From the NCBI GenBank assembly GCA_003249255.1, contig QKJP01000066.1, positions 62,001 to 126,000 of the forward strand: a stretch of 64,000 nucleotides of DNA. Direction: 5' to 3'. Shown here one piece after another: positions 1 through 7,373 of the stretch. The notes below the pieces were generated by a model. That model worked only from the letters and a program-made list of their open reading frames with translations, was not told where the DNA came from and did not search any database. This DNA comes from Bacteroidales bacterium. GTDB lineage: Bacteria; Bacteroidota; Bacteroidia; Bacteroidales; Marinilabiliaceae. Position 1 is the first letter of the stretch; each line of letters opens with the position of its first letter. The translations under genes were made by a program, and so were the position numbers.

Positions 1-2
1 TG

Positions 3-455
3 GTGTATACCAACTCGGTTTACGATAGTTTTATTTCGTGGGAACACCGACAAGATATGGTAGATATCTTACACGAAGCAAACGACATTGATCAGACCAT
101 TAGTACAATAGGGTTAAAAAAAGTACCCGTTGAAAAATATATTCAGTATCAGAAAGGTTTAACGGTTGATTTTTGCGTCATGCAGCAAAATGCCTTTCAT
201 GATGTAGATGCCTGTACTCGTCCTGAACGTCTAAAAGTGATTAATCAAGGTGTTCAAAATTTACTTAATTCTTCGATGGAATTTGACCGTGATGCAATGA
301 ATGACGAAGAATTGAAGAGCATGATTAAAACGAAGTTCGATGAGTTACGTCAGTGGTGGAGAGATTGGAATTCGAATGCTGTTACAGACGAAGAAATTTC
401 AACGCTGCCCGAAAAAATTGAAAAATTTGTAGCACAGGAGGAGTACGCACTATGA
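3..455 (+). CDS. atpA: V-type ATP synthase subunit A, C-terminal part (5' end outside window)
   Basis: This is the C-terminal 150 residues of the catalytic A subunit of a V/A-type rotary ATPase; the nucleotide-binding domain lies upstream of the window. The segment with LTVDFCVMQQNAFHDVD and the following helical stretch match the C-terminal domain of A subunits, where a conserved QQNAF(H/D)xVD motif occurs. The stop overlaps the start of the subunit B gene by four bases, so the two are translationally coupled. Family knowledge: A and B alternate in the A3B3 headpiece and A hydrolyses or makes ATP. The true start cannot be seen. Confidence 0.9.
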   Translation: MYTNSVYDSFISWEHRQDMVDILHEANDIDQTISTIGLKKVPVEKYIQYQKGLTVDFCVMQQNAFHDVDACTRPERLKVINQGVQNLLNSSMEFDRDAMNDEELKSMIKTKFDELRQWWRDWNSNAVTDEEISTLPEKIEKFVAQEEYAL

Positions 456-1756
456 TACGTAAAGAAATAAATAAAATAAGTGAAGTTGGCAAAGCGTTAA
501 TCTCGGTAGAAGGTAACCCTGGTGTGGCTTTAAATCATGTGGTAGAGCTTTTAGAGGCAGATACTAACCAAAGTCTTTCCTTTGCCAAAGCCATTAATAT
601 TACCGAAGATTCTACTCGTTTTCAGGTTTTTAACGGTACTGCCGGATTAAGCACCAAAACAAAAATCCGCATGCACGAGTTACCACTTACGGCCGGTTAC
701 TCACCTAAAATGTTAGGACGTTGTTTCGATGGTATTGGTCAGGTTGCAGACGGTGGTCCTGAGGTGATTTTCGAAAAACAAGTTTCTACGCGTTTAGATA
801 CTTTAAATCCGACTGTTCGTGAAGTGCCAAAGCAAGCATTATGGACGGGTATTCCAATGATTGATGTATTCAATACCTTGGTGAAATCGCAGAAAATTCC
901 AATTTTCGCAGGTCCTACAGAGCCTTATAACCGTTTGCTTTCTCAAATTGCACAAGGAGCTTCGGCCGATGTGATTATTTTTGCCGGTATCGGACTTAAA
1001 TTTGATGAGTACGAGTACTTTAAAGAGCAATTATCTGCTTCGGGTAACATCGATAAAACCATCATGTTTACGCACTTAGCCGGCGATTCTCAGATTAAAG
1101 GTTTAATGTTACCGGATGTAGCATTGAGTGTGGCTCGCGAATTTGCCGACGATGGTAAAGATGTATTGGTGCTTTTAACCGATATGACTAACTGGTCGAA
1201 CATCCTACGTAACGTGGCCAACTACCAGGATATGATTCCTTCCTTACAAGGTTATCCGGGTTCTCTTTATTCCGAATTAGCGAAGCGATACGAGGTGGCT
1301 GCCGATATCGAAGGTAAAGGTTCCATTACCATTATCGGTGCAACAACTCTTGAATCCTTAGAAGACCCTGTGCCTGATAACACCGGTTACATCACCGAAG
1401 GACAGTTCTTTTTAGAAAATGGCAAGCTTAAATTAGCTCGTTCTCTATCTCGATTAAAGCAAGGTGTAAACGGTAAAACCCGTAACGACCACCGTGCTAT
1501 CATGACTGCCATGGCTTCGTTATTAGCCGATGCCGAAAAAGCTTACGAAGCTTCGGAAGTAGGTGCTGCAAACGATGCTTTTTCTCAAAAACTACTTCGC
1601 TACCGTGCTGATTTTATCGAGCACATCGAAGAGCCTTTTGGTGAACCAATTGAGCTGGAACCGGCCTTAGATAAATGTTGGGACATCTTGAAAAAACATT
1701 TCGAGCCAACAGAAACCGGTTTAAGTAAACAGCTTATTGAGCAGTATTGGAATTAA
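452..1756 (+). CDS. atpB: V-type ATP synthase subunit B
   Basis: A 434-residue non-catalytic B subunit of the V/A-type ATPase headpiece. The order is the usual one: N-terminal beta-barrel (about 1-75), central nucleotide-binding fold with GIPMIDVFNTLVKSQKIPIF (about 130-150), then a helical C-terminus. The P-loop position reads AGPTEPYN and lacks a GKT Walker A motif, as expected for B rather than A. It overlaps subunit A by four bases. A 139-base gap rich in repeats separates it from subunit E, the only such interruption besides the I-K gap. Identification is firm from neighbours and sequence. Confidence 0.95.
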   Translation: MIRKEINKISEVGKALISVEGNPGVALNHVVELLEADTNQSLSFAKAINITEDSTRFQVFNGTAGLSTKTKIRMHELPLTAGYSPKMLGRCFDGIGQVADGGPEVIFEKQVSTRLDTLNPTVREVPKQALWTGIPMIDVFNTLVKSQKIPIFAGPTEPYNRLLSQIAQGASADVIIFAGIGLKFDEYEYFKEQLSASGNIDKTIMFTHLAGDSQIKGLMLPDVALSVAREFADDGKDVLVLLTDMTNWSNILRNVANYQDMIPSLQGYPGSLYSELAKRYEVAADIEGKGSITIIGATTLESLEDPVPDNTGYITEGQFFLENGKLKLARSLSRLKQGVNGKTRNDHRAIMTAMASLLADAEKAYEASEVGAANDAFSQKLLRYRADFIEHIEEPFGEPIELEPALDKCWDILKKHFEPTETGLSKQLIEQYWN

Positions 1757-1761
1757 GAGTT

Positions 1762-1805
1762 AGTTCGGAGCCCCGATAGCTATCGGGGGAAGTCCGTAGT
1801 CCGAG
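1762..1805. repeat. REP-like palindrome inside a TCCG-type repeat
   Basis: Positions 1771-1788 form a perfect 18-base palindrome, CCCCGATAGCTATCGGGG. It is flanked by AGTTCGGAG on the left and AAGTCCGTAGTCCGAG on the right, which resemble the tandem AGTTCGGAGTCCG units at 25066-25093. The core recurs at 17414-17431. It sits between subunits B and E of the ATPase operon and would fold into a strong hairpin in the mRNA. Confidence 0.8.
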
Positions 1806-1895
1806 ATTTCCAGGTAGGAGAAAAATTATCTATGAGCTATGAACATCTAATAGCTAACAGCTAGAAGCTCAAAAATAGCCGTAAAACAAATACCA

Positions 1896-2498
1896 ATGAG
1901 TAATAAAGAAAATCTGGAAGGCATTGTAGCCAAGCTTAAGGAGCAAGGCATTAATGCCGGAGAAGCAGAAAAACAACGTATCATTGAGGCTGCCAAGAAA
2001 GAAGCAGATGCGCTTATTGCAGAAGCAGAATCAATCAAAAAAAATATAATAGAAGAAGCTACAACCAAAGCAGAACAAGCGCATAAAAATGCACAAATAG
2101 CAATTGCGCAAGCTTCGCGCGATATGGTTGAAGCGACTAAAGTGTCCGTTTTAAAGCACATGGAATCGGTATTCGGTTCATTGTGTGAAGGTTTATTCAC
2201 CCAAGAAGAATACATGAAAGAGCTGACCAAAGCTGTTGTAGATTCTATTTCGGGCAATAAAAAAGTGATGCTTGCTCCCGAGATGAGCCAAAAAGTAGAA
2301 GCATTTTTATTGGAGAATGCCTTAAAAGACCAAATCGAACTTCAACCATTAGCAAAGAGTGAAGCTAAAATTGTGGTTAAATCAACTGATAAAAAAGGGG
2401 TTGAGTTCGTACTGAGTTCTCAAGATGTAAAGCAAGGTTTGTTTTCACTTTTAAATAAAGACTTGGTAGAACGCATCACTAAAAACACGGAGGAATAG
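1896..2498 (+). CDS. atpE: V-type ATP synthase subunit E
   Basis: A 200-residue peripheral-stalk subunit E. The N-terminal half (about 1-95) is an Ala/Glu/Lys-rich amphipathic helix, as in E subunits that pair with another stalk helix; the C-terminal half is a compact globular domain that would sit on top of the A3B3 head. It starts at an ATG 139 bases after subunit B and is followed two bases later by the DUF2764 gene. In many Bacteroidota and in Chlamydia I recall E and DUF2764 preceding A; here the pair lies between B and D. Function follows from context and the stalk-like sequence. Confidence 0.85.
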   Translation: MSNKENLEGIVAKLKEQGINAGEAEKQRIIEAAKKEADALIAEAESIKKNIIEEATTKAEQAHKNAQIAIAQASRDMVEATKVSVLKHMESVFGSLCEGLFTQEEYMKELTKAVVDSISGNKKVMLAPEMSQKVEAFLLENALKDQIELQPLAKSEAKIVVKSTDKKGVEFVLSSQDVKQGLFSLLNKDLVERITKNTEE

Positions 2499-2500
2499 TC

Positions 2501-3004
2501 ATGTCAAACTTGGTATACTTAATGTGTAGTTTACCGGCGTTGACTTTCGGACAAAATCCGACCATCACACTTGATGAGTTTAATAAGGATGCTAAAAGTC
2601 AATTGTCGACTAAGCATTTTAAAAAGCTCGAAGCTGCCGATATCCGTAAAAGCGATAGCAACGGAACCAAAAGCGGCTTAAAAAGCATTGATGAGTTGTT
2701 GGATGATGTGCGTCAAGACTGTTCCGAAATACGGAATGCTAAAGCTCAAAGCAGAACCCCAAATCTCAATCGTCTTCCCAAAGCGGTTTTAGGAGCTAAT
2801 CCATTGGAGCGCGAGAAGATGATTATGCAATTGCAATGGGATGAATTGGAATCTGCCGGTGCAAACGAAACGTTCACCTTTACCGAAGTGGTGGTTTATA
2901 AACTGAAATTACAGATTTTAAATCGTTTACATTCCTTTGATGAAGAACGTGGTGCGCAGGTTTTAGCTTCTGTTGTTAATCCGGCTAAAAAAGAGGAGGC
3001 TTAG
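2501..3004 (+). CDS. DUF2764 family protein of the V-type ATPase operon
   Basis: A 167-residue protein starting with LVYLMCSLPALTFGQNPTITLDEF, the N-terminal pattern of DUF2764, a family found almost only in V-type ATPase operons of Bacteroidota, Chlamydiae and some spirochaetes. No catalytic motif is visible; the fold is probably mainly helical. No recognisable C, F or G subunit gene is seen in the operon portion here, so this protein may do the job of the central-stalk socket (subunit C). That role is inference. It lies two bases after E and two bases before D. Confidence 0.8.
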   Translation: MSNLVYLMCSLPALTFGQNPTITLDEFNKDAKSQLSTKHFKKLEAADIRKSDSNGTKSGLKSIDELLDDVRQDCSEIRNAKAQSRTPNLNRLPKAVLGANPLEREKMIMQLQWDELESAGANETFTFTEVVVYKLKLQILNRLHSFDEERGAQVLASVVNPAKKEEA

Positions 3005-3006
3005 AA

Positions 3007-3615
3007 ATGGCAGGAGTAAAAATTAAATACACAAAAACAGAGCGCGCCAAGCAGAAGAAAATTCTGAAAGTGTCTCAGCGCATGCTGCCTTTGTTCGAAG
3101 CCATGGAGAAATCTTTAATGGCCACCGTTAACGCTATTACAGAGCGCATTGATGAAATTCGTCAAGTGATTGATGCGAACACGCAAAAGGCAAAGCCTTG
3201 GTTAGCTGTTATGAGCGATGCTTACGTGGATGTCAATGCCTTTATTAAAGTAAACAAAGTCAACACAAAAGCGGTTGATGTTGCCGGGGTGCGAGTACAA
3301 CAATACGAGAGCGTCGATTTCCATGTGATGCCCATTGATGATGATACGCCCTTGTGGGTCGACGATGCCATTGAATTAATGCAAGAGCAATTGCAGTTAT
3401 TGGCCGAAATAAAATGCCTCGAAGAACAAATTGTGTTGTTAGAGGAGGAGTTGCTGGATGTACGTGCACGTGTGAAGTTATTCGAGAACCGTCGAATCCC
3501 TAATGCAAAGATGGCTATTCGTAAGATTGGTCAGAAACTGCAAGATGATGAGCGTTTAACCATTGCTACGGCAAAAGTTGTAAAAACCGGTAAACAAGAG
3601 GAGGTGTTAGTATGA
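3007..3615 (+). CDS. atpD: V-type ATP synthase subunit D
   Basis: A 202-residue central-shaft subunit D. Family knowledge: D forms the long coiled-coil rotor that turns inside A3B3. The sequence fits: an N-terminal helix from about 10 to 70, a middle insert around 75-115, and a C-terminal helix from about 120 to 190 containing LLAEIKCLEEQIVLLEEELL, with the basic NRRIPNAKMAIRKI segment near the end. It is preceded closely by DUF2764 and overlaps subunit I by four bases, so expression of D and I is coupled. Confidence 0.92.
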   Translation: MAGVKIKYTKTERAKQKKILKVSQRMLPLFEAMEKSLMATVNAITERIDEIRQVIDANTQKAKPWLAVMSDAYVDVNAFIKVNKVNTKAVDVAGVRVQQYESVDFHVMPIDDDTPLWVDDAIELMQEQLQLLAEIKCLEEQIVLLEEELLDVRARVKLFENRRIPNAKMAIRKIGQKLQDDERLTIATAKVVKTGKQEEVLV

Positions 3616-5432
3616 TTACAAAAATGAAAAAACTAATGCTTTTCATGTCCTGTTCCGATAATAGTATCGATACAGACCTTACTGTTTTGGGACAACTGGG
3701 CGTTATGCATATCACACCCTTCCAGCCTGCCAAAGACGAGTCTATTGACCGGGTTGCATTCCGTATTCAGCAGTTAGAAAAAGCACTTGCAGTTTTAAAT
3801 ACTCCGGTAGAAGGAGTGATAGCAACTCAGGCCGATAAGAGTAAATACCAAGGCATGGAGCGAGGTGAAATTGCGCTCATGGACGAAGTGTTAGAAGCTG
3901 ATAAGAATCTTCTTCATCTTGAGTGTCAATTGGCAGAGCTAAATGCAGCCGAAGATTGGTACAAGAGTTGGGGAAATATTTCTACTTCTGATATGGACTT
4001 GTTGCACGAAAACGGCGTATCCATAAAGTTATACTTGTTGGGTGATAAGGAGTTGAAAGCGCTTGCTAAACGCGAAGATATTCAGGTTCTTGGAAAGTGT
4101 AACGACTTAAATCAAGTCGCTCTTATTTCTCAAGATGCGAATGATACCTTAGATTTCGAAGAAGTTAAGTTTCCGGGCATCAACAGGGAAGAAGTGATTG
4201 TGACGATTTCCGAAATTAGAAATCAGATTAATAAAACAAAAAAGTCACTTAAAGAGTTGGCTGCTCATAAGCATGTACTTGAGCAAGCATTAAGCGAACG
4301 ACAAAGGCGTTTAGATGTGCGCAATGTGCAGTATGGAGGTTATGCCATAGAGAATCATGCAAGATGCTGGAAAGGATATATTCCCGAAGATGCCATTGAA
4401 GGGTTAATTGCCACAGCAGAGCAAAATCATTGGGGCTATGTAATTGAAGACCCATCTCCCGAAGAGGCCGATGAAGTACCAACCTTACTTCGTTCTCCAA
4501 AATGGGTAAACAGAATTCGTCCGGTAATGAGCTTTATGGGATTAGTTCCCGGTTACATGGAGCTGGATGTTTCAAAAGTATTTTTGATATTCTTTACCTT
4601 CTTTACAGGAATTCTGGTAGGCGATGCCGGTTACGGTTTGGTGTTTTTATTGATAACCATTTTGGCGCATTGGAAACAGAAGTTTGCCAAACAAATTGAG
4701 TTTCAGTTGATGTACACGCTATCCTTTTCCATCATGGTATGGGGAGTGTTAACCGGAACCTATTTTGGTTCGGAAGCCATTGCCAATATTCAGTTCTTGA
4801 GTGATTTAAGGGTGAATCAATTGGCAAGTTTCGGTGGCGATAATTTATTCATCCAGAAGTTTATGTTCTCCATTGGAGCAGTGCATTTAACCATCGGTCA
4901 TTTGCAAACAGCCTGGAAATACATCAACAGTGTAAAAGCCATTGCACAATTGGGGTGGATATCCATTGTTTGGGGCTTGTATTTTATGGTTAGTCAAATG
5001 GTTTTAACCATTCCGGCACCGTCGATAATGCTATGGTTATTTGTAGGAGGAGCTGTGTTGGTTTCCTTGTTTTCCACTCCGGGCGAAAGTTTCTTCAAGG
5101 GAATGTTAAGCTCCTTAGGGAATTTACCGCTTAGTGTGATAAACGGATTCTCAGACATTATCTCATACATTCGCTTGTACGCTGTTGGATTATCAACAGT
5201 ATTAATGGCCACCAGTTTTAATGATATGGCAATTGGAGATGGCATAACTACTGTAGCATCGGGCATAGGTGCGGTAATAATATTAGTTCTCGGACACGGG
5301 TTGAACATGTCTCTGGCTGCAATGGCAGTATTGGTTCATGGCGTTCGCTTAAACATGTTGGAGTATGCAGGTCACGCAGGTGTCGAATTCTCCGGCAGTG
5401 AATACAATCCGTTTAAATTAAAAAATAAGTAA
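3612..5432 (+). CDS. atpI: V-type ATP synthase subunit I (membrane stator)
   Basis: A 606-residue subunit I (subunit a equivalent). The first 300 residues form a cytoplasmic arm with coiled-coil segments; the second half carries about seven membrane helices starting near residue 320 (LIFFTFFTGILVGDAGYGLVF) and ending in the motif GFSDIISYIRLYAVGLSTVL, which holds the conserved arginine facing the rotor ring. Family knowledge: it provides the two half-channels for the coupling ion. The start at 3612 overlaps subunit D. A 208-base gap with repeat sequence separates it from subunit K. Confidence 0.93.
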   Translation: MITKMKKLMLFMSCSDNSIDTDLTVLGQLGVMHITPFQPAKDESIDRVAFRIQQLEKALAVLNTPVEGVIATQADKSKYQGMERGEIALMDEVLEADKNLLHLECQLAELNAAEDWYKSWGNISTSDMDLLHENGVSIKLYLLGDKELKALAKREDIQVLGKCNDLNQVALISQDANDTLDFEEVKFPGINREEVIVTISEIRNQINKTKKSLKELAAHKHVLEQALSERQRRLDVRNVQYGGYAIENHARCWKGYIPEDAIEGLIATAEQNHWGYVIEDPSPEEADEVPTLLRSPKWVNRIRPVMSFMGLVPGYMELDVSKVFLIFFTFFTGILVGDAGYGLVFLLITILAHWKQKFAKQIEFQLMYTLSFSIMVWGVLTGTYFGSEAIANIQFLSDLRVNQLASFGGDNLFIQKFMFSIGAVHLTIGHLQTAWKYINSVKAIAQLGWISIVWGLYFMVSQMVLTIPAPSIMLWLFVGGAVLVSLFSTPGESFFKGMLSSLGNLPLSVINGFSDIISYIRLYAVGLSTVLMATSFNDMAIGDGITTVASGIGAVIILVLGHGLNMSLAAMAVLVHGVRLNMLEYAGHAGVEFSGSEYNPFKLKNK

Positions 5433-5461
5433 ATTGAATATCTGCACTTATGCATAATAAA

Positions 5462-5585
5462 AAAAATGGTTTAACATCAAAAAACATTATCACAGAGTCG
5501 AAGACCTACCCGATGCAGGTGGGTACACCGAGTATTATAGTTTACTACAAATTAACTCTGTGCTTTTGTGCCTCTGTGTTAAAAT
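5462..5585. repeat. Degenerate intergenic repeat between subunits I and K
   Basis: The gap contains ACCTACCCGATGCAGGTGGGTA (split hairpin TACCC/GGGTA around 5511-5529) and then CTCTGTGCTTTTGTGCCTCTG (5563-5583). The same two elements recur in similar form at 42404-42465 upstream of recF. I read this as a dispersed non-coding repeat, not a gene. The hairpin may affect the relative expression of the downstream proteolipid gene. Confidence 0.5.
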
Positions 5586-5640
5586 AATTATGCGTAAATG
5601 CGGATCAAATTAATAAGTAATCTAAAAAAATATAAATAAA

Positions 5641-6099
5641 ATGACATTTTTAACAGCAGTAACAGGATTTGGCGGTCACGCCATCGCATTAGGTATCGCA
5701 GGTGTTGGTTCAGCAATCGGAACAGGTATTGCCGCTTTAGGAGCCATGGGACTTTGGAAACAATCCATCAAAGACAAAAAGAAGCTTCCTTCTTTAGCAT
5801 TAGCTATGGTAGGGATGCCATTAAGTCAGGTTATTTACGGTATGATTTTCATGAATGCCTTATCAGGTGCCAACTTAAATCCGGATAGTTACTTAAACCA
5901 AATGATTTTTGCCCTATTTGTTGGTATTGCCATTGCTGCTTCTGCCATTATGCAGGGTAAAGCAGGTGCAGCAGCTTGTTCTAACTTAGCTGTAGACGAT
6001 AAGCAAGGTGCCGGTATGTACATTGCTGCTATGGGTATCATCGAGACCGTAGCACTTTTGGCAATGGTATTTGGTATGGGAGGAATTCCAACAGCTTAA
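5641..6099 (+). CDS. atpK: V-type ATP synthase subunit K (rotor proteolipid), sodium-type site
   Basis: A 152-residue proteolipid with four membrane helices, i.e. two fused hairpins, as in NtpK. It forms the membrane rotor ring. The carboxylate is Glu135 in GIIETVALL. Gln63 (in MPLSQVIYG) and Gln105 (in IMQGKAG), together with Ser62, occupy the places of Gln65, Gln110 and Thr64 that bind sodium in Enterococcus hirae NtpK. The first hairpin has no carboxylate, so there is one site per four helices. A sodium-coupled enzyme is therefore likely (inference). A terminator follows at 6128-6165. Confidence 0.93.
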   Translation: MTFLTAVTGFGGHAIALGIAGVGSAIGTGIAALGAMGLWKQSIKDKKKLPSLALAMVGMPLSQVIYGMIFMNALSGANLNPDSYLNQMIFALFVGIAIAASAIMQGKAGAAACSNLAVDDKQGAGMYIAAMGIIETVALLAMVFGMGGIPTA

Positions 6100-6127
6100 T
6101 TTAGAAATAGCAGAATAATTGTTTCAT

Positions 6128-6165
6128 AAAAATAGCCTTGTCGAATTTTCGGTAAGGCTATTTGC
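6128..6165 (+). terminator. Terminator after the V-ATPase operon
   Basis: AAATAGCCTT and AAGGCTATTT form a ten-base-pair stem (6130-6139 with 6154-6163) followed by a T-rich run, 30 bases after the subunit K stop. Confidence 0.75.
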
Positions 6166-6246
6166 TTATTTAATGTACTTTTATTGAAATATTTTCTATC
6201 TTAAACCTAGAAAAGTGATGTAGAACACTATTATTTCAACCTAATT

Positions 6247-7209
6247 ATGATCGTATTTTCAGCAGAGGATATTGAAAAATCAGCTCCCGCTAACTTATGG
6301 ACAGATGTGATGGAGTTAGCTTTAAAAGCAGTTGCGGATAAAGATTATTATACACCGGATAGAATGCATGTAGAGATGGGAGAAAACTCTTTCATCGTAA
6401 TGCCTTCCATCGGTCCCGATATGTTTGTCACTAAATTATTATCTGTATTTCCATCTAATAATGGGTCTGAGGAGCCTGTTGTTCATGGGCAGTTAGTTTT
6501 AAATGAAGAGCGGTCAGGTAAAGCTTTAGCTTTCTTTAATGGCTCGAAGTTAGTGGCTATGAGAACTGCAGCTGTTGCAGCTGTAGGAATACGTCATCTG
6601 GCAGATCCAATGGCAGATACGCTCGGTATTATAGGCGCCGGACAGTTGGCTCGTCATATAGCCTGGATGGCTGCTTCAGAACGTGACTTTGAAAGAGTGT
6701 ATGTTTATGACAAATCTTTTAAAGCCGTTCAGGATTTTATTCATTTTGTAAATGAGCGCTTACCGGATTTAGATGTTGCTATTTGTGAAGATGCTATGCA
6801 GGTAGCCTCTCACAGTGAAGTGATTATTACAGCTACAACTTCAACTGAACCGGTCTTGCCCAATTTAGAAGATTTATTATTAGGTAAAACACTTATTGCT
6901 GTAGGTTCCTATAAACAAGAAATGCAAGAATTACCTGAGTCAGTTTACCGCTTAATCGATCAAATTTGGATAGATACTGATCGAGCTAAGATAGTTTCCG
7001 GAGATGTGAAATTTCCGATTGATAATAAGTTGATTAAACCGGAGAAGATTCAAATTCTAGCAGATTTAATTAATTCTGCCAATGAATTAAGTTTTAGAGA
7101 AACGCGTTTGTTTAAAATGGCAGGAAGTGGAATATTTGACCTGTTTGCCGCAAAACTGGTGTATGAAAAAGCACAAGAACTACATTTAGGTCAGGAAGTT
7201 CAATTGTAA
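6247..7209 (+). CDS. Ornithine cyclodeaminase / mu-crystallin family protein
   Basis: A 320-residue NAD(P)-dependent enzyme of the ornithine cyclodeaminase / mu-crystallin family. The dinucleotide-binding loop GIIGAGQLARH lies at 127-137, preceded by the family motif MRTAAVAAVG at 105-114; the C-terminal segment IFKMAGSGIFDL-like (FKMAGSGIFDLFAA) is also typical. Members deaminate ornithine to proline, or act as alanine dehydrogenase, ketimine reductase or in siderophore precursor synthesis; the substrate here cannot be decided. It stands alone between two terminators, so no operon partner helps. Confidence 0.85.
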   Translation: MIVFSAEDIEKSAPANLWTDVMELALKAVADKDYYTPDRMHVEMGENSFIVMPSIGPDMFVTKLLSVFPSNNGSEEPVVHGQLVLNEERSGKALAFFNGSKLVAMRTAAVAAVGIRHLADPMADTLGIIGAGQLARHIAWMAASERDFERVYVYDKSFKAVQDFIHFVNERLPDLDVAICEDAMQVASHSEVIITATTSTEPVLPNLEDLLLGKTLIAVGSYKQEMQELPESVYRLIDQIWIDTDRAKIVSGDVKFPIDNKLIKPEKIQILADLINSANELSFRETRLFKMAGSGIFDLFAAKLVYEKAQELHLGQEVQL

Positions 7210-7232
7210 TAAATAGGTTAATTTTTAGATTT

Positions 7233-7263
7233 GCCTCTTACTTAGCAGTAAGGGGCTTTTTTG
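7233..7263 (+). terminator. Terminator after the cyclodeaminase-like gene
   Basis: GCCTCTTAC (7233-7241) pairs with GTAAGGGGC (7248-7256) with one mismatch, followed by six T residues. Confidence 0.75.
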
Positions 7264-7373
7264 GTTAGTATGATATTCTCCGTGAAGATTCCTTGAGCTA
7301 TTTCAAAAGACTTGAATTGCTCTCGATTTATTATTAATTTACAATGAATTGAGTGTTAGTTTTAATCCTTTGT

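Noticed and set aside
839-1030. Minus-strand reading frame inside subunit B, and similar antisense frames inside other genes
   Set aside because: They overlap well-identified genes completely and show no family resemblance; shadows of the real coding strand.
5433-5640. A missing ATPase subunit gene in the I-K gap
   Set aside because: No reading frame of useful length; the gap holds repeat-like sequence instead.
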